Part shown: piece by piece, positions 16,324-23,420 of the stretch
Numbering within the stretch: the stretch's first letter is position 1
How the letters are laid out: every line of letters begins with the position of its first letter
NCBI RefSeq assembly: GCF_016863535.1
Contig: NZ_BOPB01000024.1
Location: forward strand, 1-32,696
Direction of reading: 5' to 3'
DNA from: Micromonospora lutea
Lineage (GTDB): Bacteria; Actinomycetota; Actinomycetes; Mycobacteriales; Micromonosporaceae
DNA: 32,696 bases
Translations under genes and position numbers: made by a program
The notes under the pieces: model-generated
Seen by the model: the letters and a program-made list of their open reading frames with translations, nothing else
The model's database searches: none
Told to the model about the DNA's origin: nothing

Positions 16324-16953
16324 ATGCGGGAACCATGGGTGGTCGGGGTGTCCGGAGCTTCCGGCACTCCGTACGCGGCGGCAGTCGTACGCGGGTTGCT
16401 CGACGCCGGGGAGCCGGTGGATCTGATCGTCTCCCGGGCCGCCCGGCTGACCGTCCTCGACGAGACCGGACGGCCGTTCCGGGACGCCCACTGGGCCGAG
16501 GATCTGGCCAGCTGGCTCGGCCGGGACGTCGCCTCGGCGGACCTGCGGCACTGGCCCGCCGGCGACCTCGCCGCCGGACCGAGCAGCGGTTCCTACCCGG
16601 TACGCGGAATGGTGGTGGTGCCGGCCAGCACCGCGGCCTGTGCCGGGATCGCCATCGGCCTGTCCAAGGACCTGTTGCAGCGGGCGGCCGAGGTGAACCT
16701 CAAGGAACGGCGGCGGGTGGTCGTGGTACCCCGCGAGACACCGGTGACCCGCAGCCACCTGGAACACCTGATCGCGCTGCACGACGCCGGGGCGGTGGTG
16801 CTGCCCGCCAGTCCCGGCTTCTACGGTGCGGGTGCCGCCGCCTCCGCAGCCCAACTGGTGGACTTCGTGGCAGGCAAGGTGCTCGACGCCCTCGACGTGC
16901 CGCACACCCTGTTCAAGCGGTGGGCCGGGAAGTTGAACGCGGACCGGACCTGA
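16324..16953 (+). CDS. ubiX: UbiX-family flavin prenyltransferase
   Basis: A 209-aa flavoprotein of the UbiX/Pad1 type. It makes prenylated FMN from FMN and dimethylallyl phosphate, the cofactor UbiD-type decarboxylases need. The FMN site shows in the N-terminal GVSGASGTPYA, with further conserved sequence in VVPASTAACAGIAIGLS and VVPRETP. The ATG at 16324 has GAGGGG immediately upstream and a CAGGCT hexamer just before that, so it may be read from a nearly leaderless transcript. It would serve the UbiD-type gene at 12745, from which it is separated by mqnP and the reversed terpene synthase gene. Called MqnM in some futalosine-pathway work. Confidence 0.93.
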   Translation: MREPWVVGVSGASGTPYAAAVVRGLLDAGEPVDLIVSRAARLTVLDETGRPFRDAHWAEDLASWLGRDVASADLRHWPAGDLAAGPSSGSYPVRGMVVVPASTAACAGIAIGLSKDLLQRAAEVNLKERRRVVVVPRETPVTRSHLEHLIALHDAGAVVLPASPGFYGAGAAASAAQLVDFVAGKVLDALDVPHTLFKRWAGKLNADRT

Positions 16954-16966
16954 TGACCGGTCCGCG
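16938..16966. terminator. Bidirectional hairpin overlapping the ubiX stop
   Basis: A perfect 10-bp stem, CGCGGACCGG (16938-16947) and CCGGTCCGCG (16957-16966), has a 9-nt loop that contains the ubiX TGA (16951-16953). It lies between the convergent ubiX and bldC genes, whose stops are 27 nt apart, and could end both transcripts. No T tract. Confidence 0.6.
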
Positions 16967-16980
16967 CCCCGACCCGCACT

Positions 16981-17250
16981 TCAGTACATTCCGGCGTTTG
17001 CCGGACCGGCAGGGCCAGTCGAAGCAGGCGAACCCGCGTTACGGGGTCTACCCATCTCGTCTGCCTCGTCCAGCATGCCCTCCCCTTCAAGCAGGGCTCG
17101 CACCTCGGATTCCCGAAACCGGCGATGCCCTCCTGGAGTCCGGATGCTCCCGATCCGGCCCGCCGCCGCCCATCGCGTCACAGTCTTCGGGTCCACCCGA
17201 AACAATGCGGCGACTTCACCCGGTGTCAGCAGGCGATCTCCAGTGTCCAC
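16981..17250 (-). CDS. bldC: BldC-like MerR-type developmental regulator
   Basis: An 89-aa winged-helix DNA-binding protein. Residues 6-55 (LLTPGEVAALFRVDPKTVTR... and GGHRRFRESEV) match the single-domain MerR-like protein BldC, which in Streptomyces binds AT-rich direct repeats cooperatively and controls the timing of development and antibiotic production. The GTG at 17250 is chosen because AGGAGG lies just upstream; a longer frame reaching 17340 adds unconserved residues. Streptomyces BldC is shorter (about 68 aa); here an extra Gly/Pro/Ala-rich tail of about 20 residues follows the domain. Confidence 0.93.
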   Translation of the reverse strand: MDTGDRLLTPGEVAALFRVDPKTVTRWAAAGRIGSIRTPGGHRRFRESEVRALLEGEGMLDEADEMGRPRNAGSPASTGPAGPANAGMY

Positions 17251-17519
17251 AGCCCCCTCCTCGCGTCGACGAAGCCCCCGGCTGAACACACTGCCCCCGG
17301 CCGGTGCGAGCCCAGAGCCGTCATGAGGGACGTATGGCAATTACAGCACCAGCGACCTGGCGTGTCCGCCAAACGCGAAAAACGCACTGAGTGGGAAGTT
17401 AGTAAATGGTACCGGCGTCGCGCCCTCGGAACCCCGGGTCTGCGAACTGTCACCCGCCACCGGATCAAACGGATACCGGAGTCCGGGTGTCACCCCGCGC
17501 CGACTAGGGTCTACAGTCC
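17251..17519. promoter_or_regulatory. Divergent regulatory region of bldC and the AsnC-type gene
   Basis: This 269-bp gap has an AT-richer core (about 17335-17415), unusual for the window, including GTTAGTAAATGG. A small perfect inverted repeat, TGGCG-TGTC-CGCCA, lies at 17358-17371. TAGGGT (17505-17510) is 9 nt before the AsnC-type GTG and is a likely -10. The AT-rich core is the kind of sequence BldC or Lsr2-type proteins bind, so autoregulation is possible but inferred. Confidence 0.45.
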
Positions 17520-17978
17520 GTGGACGCCATCGACCTCAACCTCGTTGACCTGCTGCGCGGCAACGCGCGCCTGTCGTACGCCGAATTGGCCCGCCAGGTC
17601 GGCCTGTCTGCCCCGGCAGTGCACGAGAGGGTCGGGAAGCTGGAGTCCGGGGGCGTCATCCGGGCGTACCGCGCAGAGGTCGAGCCGGAAACCATCGGCT
17701 TGGGGGTGACCGCCCTGATCGGCATCGTGGAGGACTCCGAGGCGGACACCGACGACGTGCTGGAGGCGTTCCGGGTCATGCCCGAGATCGAATCCTGCTA
17801 CTTCATGGCCGGCGTCGAGTCCTTCCTGCTCAAGGCCCGGGTGGGCACCATCGCCGAGCTGGAGCAGCTGATCGTACGGCTGAACCGGACACCCGGGGTC
17901 GCCTCCACCCGTACCGGCATCGCCTTGTCGACCAAGTGGGAGAACCGCCCGCAGCCGGTCGCTCCGCCAACGGCCTGA
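17520..17978 (+). CDS. Lrp/AsnC-family transcriptional regulator
   Basis: A 152-aa regulator with an N-terminal winged helix (residues 3-50, DLNLVDLLRGNARLSYAELA) and a C-terminal RAM ligand-binding and oligomerisation domain (about 65-140). Such proteins form dimers or octamers and respond to amino acids or related metabolites. The GTG at 17520 has no ribosome-binding site; a TAGGGT hexamer 9 nt upstream suggests a near-leaderless transcript. It lies 38 nt before a cysteine-metabolising enzyme, so cysteine or a related compound is a reasonable but untested ligand, and the downstream gene a likely target. Confidence 0.92.
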   Translation: MDAIDLNLVDLLRGNARLSYAELARQVGLSAPAVHERVGKLESGGVIRAYRAEVEPETIGLGVTALIGIVEDSEADTDDVLEAFRVMPEIESCYFMAGVESFLLKARVGTIAELEQLIVRLNRTPGVASTRTGIALSTKWENRPQPVAPPTA

Positions 17979-18016
17979 GCCCCGACGCCGCAGGTCGGCT
18001 TGCTAGGTTTCCCGGC

Positions 18017-19108
18017 GTGACTCAACTCGACCGGTGCGACGAGGTCAGCCGGCAGTGGGTGACCGAGGCGATAGCCGCCGTGGAGGCGGACGCGAACCGG
18101 TCCGCCGACACCCACCTGCTGCCGTTCCCGCTGCCCCGGCAATGGGGAATCGATCTCTACCTCAAGGACGAGTCGGTCCACCCGACCGGATCCCTCAAGC
18201 ACCGGCTGGCCCGCTCTCTCTTCCTGTACGGGCTCTGCAACGGCTGGATCGGGCCGGCCACCACGATCATCGAGGCGTCGTCGGGCTCCACGGCGGTCTC
18301 CGAGGCGTACTTCGCCCGGATGCTGGGGTTGCCCTTCATCGCGGTGATGCCCGCCTCCACCTCGCCCGAGAAGATCGCCCAGATCGAGTTCCAGGGCGGC
18401 CGGTGTCATCTCGTCCAGGACCCGGCGAAGGTGGTCATCGAGGCGCGCTGGCTCGCCGAGGACTCAGGCGGGCACTTCATGGACCAGTTCACCTACGCCG
18501 AGCGCGCCACCGACTGGCGCGGCAACAACAACATCGCCGAGTCGATCTACGCGCAGCTCGCCCTGGAACGGCATCCGATACCGGCCTGGATCGTGGTCGG
18601 CGCGGGCACCGGTGGCACCAGCGCCACCATCGGCCGGTACGCCCGCTACCAGCGACTGCCCACCAAGCTCTGCGTCGTCGATCCGGAGAACTCCGCGTTC
18701 TACCCCGCCTGGCAGGCGGCCGACTGGTCGGTGCGGACCGGCCGGGGCTCCCGGATCGAGGGCATCGGCCGTCCGACCGTCGAGGCGTCGTTCCTGCCCT
18801 CGGTGGTGGACCGGATGGTGCAGGTGCCGGACGCGGCCTCCCTGGCGGCCATGCGGGCCGCCTCGGCGGTACTGGGCCGACGAGTGGGCGGGTCGACCGG
18901 CACCAACCTGTGGGGTGCCTTCGGCCTGATCGCCGAACTGCTGGCCGCCGGCCGTGAGGGCTCGGTGGTCACCCTGATCTGCGACGCGGGCGACCGGTAT
19001 GCCGACACCTACTACGACGACGAGTGGGTGGCACGACAGGGCCTCGACCTGACGCCGCACCTGGCCATCGTCGACCGCTTCCTGGCCGACGGCGCCTGGC
19101 CGGCCTGA
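18017..19108 (+). CDS. cds1: PLP-dependent cysteine synthase family protein, probable L-cysteine desulfhydrase Cds1
   Basis: A 363-aa fold-type II PLP enzyme. The Schiff-base lysine is Lys61 in PTGSLKHRLA, the substrate loop is ASSGSTA, and the phosphate-binding glycine loop is GAGTGGTS. The pattern fits the Cds1 branch (M. tuberculosis Rv3684), which releases hydrogen sulfide, pyruvate and ammonia from cysteine, better than biosynthetic CysK/CysM. TAGGTT (18004-18009) lies exactly 7 nt before the GTG with no Shine-Dalgarno sequence, a textbook leaderless arrangement, so it probably has its own promoter although it follows the AsnC-type regulator closely. Desulfhydrase versus synthase activity cannot be settled from sequence alone. 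Confidence 0.87.
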   Translation: MTQLDRCDEVSRQWVTEAIAAVEADANRSADTHLLPFPLPRQWGIDLYLKDESVHPTGSLKHRLARSLFLYGLCNGWIGPATTIIEASSGSTAVSEAYFARMLGLPFIAVMPASTSPEKIAQIEFQGGRCHLVQDPAKVVIEARWLAEDSGGHFMDQFTYAERATDWRGNNNIAESIYAQLALERHPIPAWIVVGAGTGGTSATIGRYARYQRLPTKLCVVDPENSAFYPAWQAADWSVRTGRGSRIEGIGRPTVEASFLPSVVDRMVQVPDAASLAAMRAASAVLGRRVGGSTGTNLWGAFGLIAELLAAGREGSVVTLICDAGDRYADTYYDDEWVARQGLDLTPHLAIVDRFLADGAWPA

Positions 19109-19168
19109 GCCGCCCGCCGGTCAGGCGGCGTCGGCGCAGAGTTCGGCCGTCAGGGGATGAGCCGGCCG

Positions 19169-19792
19169 TCAGCGGGCGCGTTCGGCCAGGCCCGGGTAAC
19201 GCAGGACGTAGCCGTCGGTGTCCACCTCGACCTCGGCGCTGAAACCGTCGCTGGCGTACCGGAAGCGGTTCGGGCCCAGCGCGGTGTACACCTGCTCGGT
19301 GGGCAGCACGGTGAGGCTGGGCAGCAGCACCCAGGCCACGCTGATCCGGTGCGTGGTGTCGACCGGTGCGCTACCCAGGCCGAGCCGGCGCAGCGGCAGG
19401 GTGTTGAACAGCGGCGAGCCGCCCAGGTCCACGTCCAGGGCGTCAGCGAGCCGGTCCTGGTCCTCCACGCCGGGCAGCCCGGCCGGGGCGTGCCCACCGG
19501 CGGTGAGGATCGCGTCCAGGTCACCCTGCTCGGCGGCGGTCACCCGCCATCGCTGCGTCGCCCGTTCCAGTCGTACGCTGCGCCGCCACCCGGCTCCCTC
19601 GACCTCGACCTCCAGGCGGACGCTCGCCCAGTCGGTGTCGGTGGTCACCTGGTAGCGACAGGTGTAGGGAACCGGGTCGACGGCGATCTGGGTGCCCTGC
19701 GCCGTCATGCCGTGGCCGTCGTCGACCACGGCATGCTCGGCACCGGCGGTATCCGTGCGGTTCCACAGCAGCGATTTCGGCGTGGTCGGCAT
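19169..19792 (-). CDS. Putative glycolipid-binding family protein
   Basis: A 207-aa soluble protein, mostly predicted beta strand, with the opening LLWNRTDTAGAEHAVVDD and a later RLGLGSAPVDTTHRISVAWVLLP; this resembles the putative glycolipid-binding family (PF06475-type, two-lobed beta barrels). No signal peptide is present. TAACGT on the minus strand ends 7 nt before the ATG at 19792, again a leaderless layout, so it has a promoter separate from the helicase gene upstream. Biological role unknown; the family name comes from structural similarity only. Confidence 0.75.
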   Translation of the reverse strand: MPTTPKSLLWNRTDTAGAEHAVVDDGHGMTAQGTQIAVDPVPYTCRYQVTTDTDWASVRLEVEVEGAGWRRSVRLERATQRWRVTAAEQGDLDAILTAGGHAPAGLPGVEDQDRLADALDVDLGGSPLFNTLPLRRLGLGSAPVDTTHRISVAWVLLPSLTVLPTEQVYTALGPNRFRYASDGFSAEVEVDTDGYVLRYPGLAERAR

Positions 19793-19862
19793 GAGCCGGA
19801 CGTTACGCCACCCGGCCGAGCCGGGCAGCGTATGCGCCGAAGACCACCGCGAGCGGGCAGCT

Positions 19863-21410
19863 CTAGGTGCGGGCCCGAGATCGCACGCCCGTCCCTCGCC
19901 GTTCCTCGCGCGGCCGGTCGTGCGTGCTCCAACCCTCCGACCGACCGCCCCGATCACTGCCGAAACGGCGCTCGCCGCGCGGCTGGTCGTGGTAGCGGCG
20001 GTCACTCGGCGCCTGGTCCGCGTAGCGGCGTTCGCCCCGGTGACCATGGTCGGCGTAACGGCGTTCACCGGTGGGCCGGTCACCGAAGCGCCGAGGGCCG
20101 CCCGGCCGGCTGCTGCTGCGGCGGCGCGGCTCCTCGGGCTCCTCGCGTACCGGCACCCCGCTCGGCTCCCGCGCCCCGGTCAGCTCGGCCAGCACCGGGT
20201 CACCGACGCGTACCCGGGACTGGGCCGGCTCCACACCGGCCTTTTCCAGCATCGCCAGGGTGGTGCGGCGCTGCTTCGGCAGCACCAGGGTGGCCACCGC
20301 GCCGGCCTCACCGGCCCGAGCGGTACGCCCAGCGCGGTGCAGGTAGTCCTTCGGGTCCTTCGGCGGGTCGACGTGCAGCACGAGGGAGACGCCGTCGACG
20401 TGGATGCCCCGTGCCGCGACGTCCGTGGCGACCAGGACGCTGGTCCGTCCCTCGCGGAACTCCGCCAGCGTGCGGGTGCGCATCCGCTGGGTCTTGCCCC
20501 CGTGCAGCCCTCCGGCGCGTACGCCGACGGCGGCGAGCTGCGTGACCAGCCGGTCCACTCCCAACTGGGTACGGGCGAACACGATGGTCCGGCCCGCCCG
20601 TGCGGCGATCGACGCGGTCACCGGGAACTTCTCCTGCGGCGGAATCAGCAACAGGTGGTGATCCATGGTGGACACGGCTGCGGTCGCCGGTGCGGTCGAG
20701 TGGGTGACCGGGTCGGTCATGAACCGCCGTACCAGCGCGTCGACGTCGCCGTCCAGAGTGGCCGAGAAGAGCAGTCGTTGCGCGTCCGCCGGCGTCTTCG
20801 CCAGCAGGTCGGTGACCTCGGGCAGGAAACCCATGTCGGCCATCTGGTCGGCCTCGTCGAGCACGGTGATCTCGACGTCGTCGAGTCGGCAGACGCCCCG
20901 GTCGATCAGGTCGGCGAGCCGACCCGGGGTGGCCACCACCACCTCGACACCGCGCCGGAGGGCATCGATCTGCCGGTCGTACGGAACTCCGCCGACGGCG
21001 GTCTTGAGGAACACTCCGACGGCCTTGCCCAGCGGCAGCAGCGCGTCGTTGACCTGCATGGCCAGTTCCCGGGTGGGCACCAGGACCAGCGCGCGTGGAT
21101 GCCGGGGCCGGGCCCGCTCGCCAGCGGCGATCCGGGCCAGCAGCGGCAGCCCGAACGCGAGGGTCTTGCCGGAGCCGGTCTGCCCACGGCCGAGCACGTC
21201 GCGTCCGGCGAGCGCGTCGGGAACGGTGGCCTGTTGGATCTCGAACGGGGTGGTGATGCCCTGCCGGTCGAGGGCCCGGACCAACGGCGCGGGAAGCCCC
21301 AGCGCATCGAAGGTGACCGGAGTGTCGGGGGTGATCGTGCCGGCCTGCTGCGGCGCGGCGGGAAGTTCGGGAGAGAACGGGGGCATGCCGAGTTCAGCGG
21401 AGGTGGTCAA
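19863..21410 (-). CDS. DEAD-box RNA helicase
   Basis: A 515-aa ATP-dependent RNA helicase. Motifs in order: Q motif (TTPFEIQQATVP), Walker A GQTGSGKT (76-83), PTRELA, TPGR, DEAD (185-188), SAT, then domain 2 with ATDVAARGIHV and HRAGRTARAG. After about residue 405 follows a basic, low-complexity tail with repeated GERRYAD- and RGERRF-like units, typical of RNA-binding extensions in actinobacterial DEAD-box proteins (RhlE/CsdA-like). The start is a TTG at 21410 preceded by GAAAGG at 6-7 nt; an ATG eight codons later lacks a ribosome site. A probable promoter about 120 nt upstream gives a long 5' leader. Confidence 0.95.
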   Translation of the reverse strand: MTTSAELGMPPFSPELPAAPQQAGTITPDTPVTFDALGLPAPLVRALDRQGITTPFEIQQATVPDALAGRDVLGRGQTGSGKTLAFGLPLLARIAAGERARPRHPRALVLVPTRELAMQVNDALLPLGKAVGVFLKTAVGGVPYDRQIDALRRGVEVVVATPGRLADLIDRGVCRLDDVEITVLDEADQMADMGFLPEVTDLLAKTPADAQRLLFSATLDGDVDALVRRFMTDPVTHSTAPATAAVSTMDHHLLLIPPQEKFPVTASIAARAGRTIVFARTQLGVDRLVTQLAAVGVRAGGLHGGKTQRMRTRTLAEFREGRTSVLVATDVAARGIHVDGVSLVLHVDPPKDPKDYLHRAGRTARAGEAGAVATLVLPKQRRTTLAMLEKAGVEPAQSRVRVGDPVLAELTGAREPSGVPVREEPEEPRRRSSSRPGGPRRFGDRPTGERRYADHGHRGERRYADQAPSDRRYHDQPRGERRFGSDRGGRSEGWSTHDRPREERRGTGVRSRART

Positions 21411-21510
21411 GTAATGCCTTTCGAGCGGGGCGCATCTTCGCGATGTCCCGCTGCGGCCGTGGCCGCCGGATCTTCCGCAAGAACGCCCATGGGCGCGCAG
21501 TCACGCGCCA

Positions 21511-21534
21511 GGTCAGTGATCACCGACCAGTGTA
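21511..21534 (-). promoter_or_regulatory. Helicase promoter with overlapping 18-bp palindrome
   Basis: On the minus strand TACACT (21534-21529) is a good -10 hexamer. It is followed directly by an 18-bp sequence (21511-21528) centred on GTGATCAC in which 8 of 9 base pairs are symmetric. This puts the palindrome over the expected transcription start, as an operator or a hairpin at the mRNA 5' end. The -35 is unclear. The leader to the TTG would be about 110 nt. Confidence 0.45.
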
Positions 21535-21608
21535 CGGCGGCCGACGCGTGCCCACTCACCTCGGAGTCGGGTAGTGGGCGGACTCACCAACGTTCCGCGA
21601 GCAGCCGG

Positions 21609-23153
21609 TCACCTCGACAGGTCGTTGCCCCCGGCTGCGAACGCGTCGTTCGCGAAGACCACCACCAGCACGCTGATCGCCACCAACACCGCCAGCGCGA
21701 CCGCCATCAGGATCACGACGCGGAGTGTGCTGCTCGACCTCTCGGCTGCGGTGTCCGCCCAGCCCTGAGCCAGGATGTGCCCGGTCAACGAGCCAGAGTT
21801 CTCCTGCTCCCCGGTGGGGAAGGCCACCGTCGCCGAACTTTCTCCCCCGGCGTAGTACGCGCTCAGGTCGGAACCACCGGGACGGTGCGTCGGCTCCGCC
21901 CCGGGCGGCCGGACGCCTGGCCTCGATTCGGGCGTGGACGTCCCGATCCGCGCGGTGGGCTCGGAGGTGCCGGACCGCGGTCGGTTCGTACCCGGGCCGC
22001 TCTCCGGAGTGGTGACCGCCGCGAGTGGCGTGGTGGAGCCCGGGCGCAGTCCCGGACGTGACGAAGGCCGCGGCACCGCCCCCGGTGAACTGGGCGTGGG
22101 ATCGTCCCGACGGCCGGCGGGATTGGTCGGCGGCGGCCAGACGGGCAACGCCGGTGCCGGTACGACCGGAGCCGGGTCGGTTCCGACGGCGGGCGGGACG
22201 GTCCACGGCATTACGGCGGCGGATGCGACCCCGGTGGTGCCGGCGGTGGCCGGTGGAGTGACCCCGGTGGCCGGCGGAGGCGGAAACGGTGGTGCCGGCA
22301 TCGGGCCTGGCGGTGGCGGTGGTGCCGGCACGGGAGGGCCGGGAGGGGGCGTCGGCGGGCCCGGAACCGGTGGCGTGGGCCGGGGGCCGGGCGGCGGAGC
22401 GGGGACCGGCCCCGGTGGGTACGGCGGCGGTGGTGCCGGCGGCGTCGGGCCTGGCGGGGAAGGCACCGGCGGGGTCGGGACTGGCGGCGGTGTCGGGGTC
22501 GGCGCAGGTGGGACCGGTCCGGGTGCCGGCGGTTGCGGTGCGGGCTCCGGTTCAGGGGTGGGTGGCGTCGGCGGTTCGGCCGGCTCGCGTGGCTGGGCGG
22601 GCTCCGGTGGCCTGACCGGCTCCGGTTGCGCCGGAGCGGAACGGTAGACACCGGATGCCTTGCTGCCGGCCCCGGCCGACTGCGCCTCGTCCACGCTCAC
22701 CCGGCTGAGGCCGGGTACCCGGACGCTGGCCCGTGCCGATTTCGGTGCCCCCGGCTCCCGGCTCGGCGACGCCGCGTCCCGCTGGCCGGGGACACCGGCC
22801 TGGCTGGTCGCCGCGGCCGTTCCGGCGTCGACGGTGACAGCTTCGCTCGTGCCCACCGGTCCTGCGGTGGCCGTGGCCCGGTACGTGGTGCCCCCTCCGG
22901 AGCCGCTCGGTCCGGCGTTGGCCGGTGGCTGGCCAGGCGCCACGCCTCCGGGTGCCGTCACCCGGGCGACTCCTGCCCGACCTCGGGTCGGTGCCGCCGG
23001 GCGGTCGGCGGACGGTGAGGCGCCGGCAGCCCTTGGGAGTGACGCCGCCTCATCGGCGGACGGGTTCGAGGCGTTGCCGGTGGACTGTTCCGGGTCGGCG
23101 GTGGCGGTGGGGGTAGGGGTCACCGGTCCCGCCGGAACCTCGTGCTCCGTCAT
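21609..23153 (-). CDS. Proline-rich tail-anchored membrane protein of unknown function
   Basis: A 514-aa protein: residues 1-190 are Ala/Gly/Ser/Thr-rich and disordered, 190-330 are extremely proline-rich (runs such as PPTPPTPEPEPAPQPPAPGP), then a second disordered part and one membrane helix near residues 475-500 (VVILMAVALAVLVAISVLVVVF) with a short tail containing acidic residues. No signal peptide; Arg before the helix predicts that the long N-terminal part is cytoplasmic. The ATG at 23153 follows GGAGG at 5-6 nt. Proline-rich cytoplasmic domains in actinobacteria often bind partners in cell-wall or division complexes; here it precedes a DEAD helicase and follows a cell-wall hydrolase on the same strand. 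No family recognised. Confidence 0.78.
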   Translation of the reverse strand: MTEHEVPAGPVTPTPTATADPEQSTGNASNPSADEAASLPRAAGASPSADRPAAPTRGRAGVARVTAPGGVAPGQPPANAGPSGSGGGTTYRATATAGPVGTSEAVTVDAGTAAATSQAGVPGQRDAASPSREPGAPKSARASVRVPGLSRVSVDEAQSAGAGSKASGVYRSAPAQPEPVRPPEPAQPREPAEPPTPPTPEPEPAPQPPAPGPVPPAPTPTPPPVPTPPVPSPPGPTPPAPPPPYPPGPVPAPPPGPRPTPPVPGPPTPPPGPPVPAPPPPPGPMPAPPFPPPPATGVTPPATAGTTGVASAAVMPWTVPPAVGTDPAPVVPAPALPVWPPPTNPAGRRDDPTPSSPGAVPRPSSRPGLRPGSTTPLAAVTTPESGPGTNRPRSGTSEPTARIGTSTPESRPGVRPPGAEPTHRPGGSDLSAYYAGGESSATVAFPTGEQENSGSLTGHILAQGWADTAAERSSSTLRVVILMAVALAVLVAISVLVVVFANDAFAAGGNDLSR

Positions 23154-23395
23154 CGTCGCCTCCGCGCCACGCCTCGCAACCGGACCCGTACCGCCGGGGC
23201 CGGAAGTGCCTGAGAGACACCGTGCCACATTCCGCCCGTGCGGCACACCCGGAGCGCGGAGAGCGTTCCGGATGTCGTCGGGCGCCCACCATTTGAAGAT
23301 CTACCGGTGCCGATGGGCCGTGCGGGCCGGGCGTTGCGCGGGCCGAGGTCACCGGCGCGGTGGTGCCGCCGGCAGAGCATTGCGGGGCTCACCTG

Positions 23396-23414
23396 CCGGT
23401 AGGCCCGGTACCGG
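23396..23414. terminator. Hairpin after the NlpC/P60 gene
   Basis: CCGGTA and TACCGG (6-bp stem, 7-nt loop) lie 6 nt beyond the stop of the minus-strand NlpC/P60 gene. The 267-bp gap up to the next gene (23154-23420) holds no other gene that I can support. Confidence 0.35.
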
Positions 23415-23420
23415 TCGTGG

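Noticed and set aside
19109..19130. Short hairpin GCCGCC...GGCGGC after cds1
   Set aside because: A 6-bp GC stem is expected often by chance in this sequence, and alternative pairings are equally good, so it was not listed as a terminator.
19692..22061. Very long plus-strand open frame opposite the DEAD-box helicase
   Set aside because: High GC produces long antisense frames. It covers parts of three minus-strand genes and shows no domain or plausible start.
21934..22647. Plus-strand glycine-rich frame resembling a PE-PGRS-like protein
   Set aside because: It is the antisense of the proline-rich gene at 21609-23153 (Gly codons GGN opposite Pro codons CCN). The minus-strand frame has a ribosome site, a membrane helix and a proper end; the plus-strand frame has none of these.
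23154..23420. Possible small gene or RNA between the proline-rich and NlpC/P60 genes
   Set aside because: Short frames exist on both strands but none has a ribosome site or recognisable sequence, and no tRNA-like fold was found.
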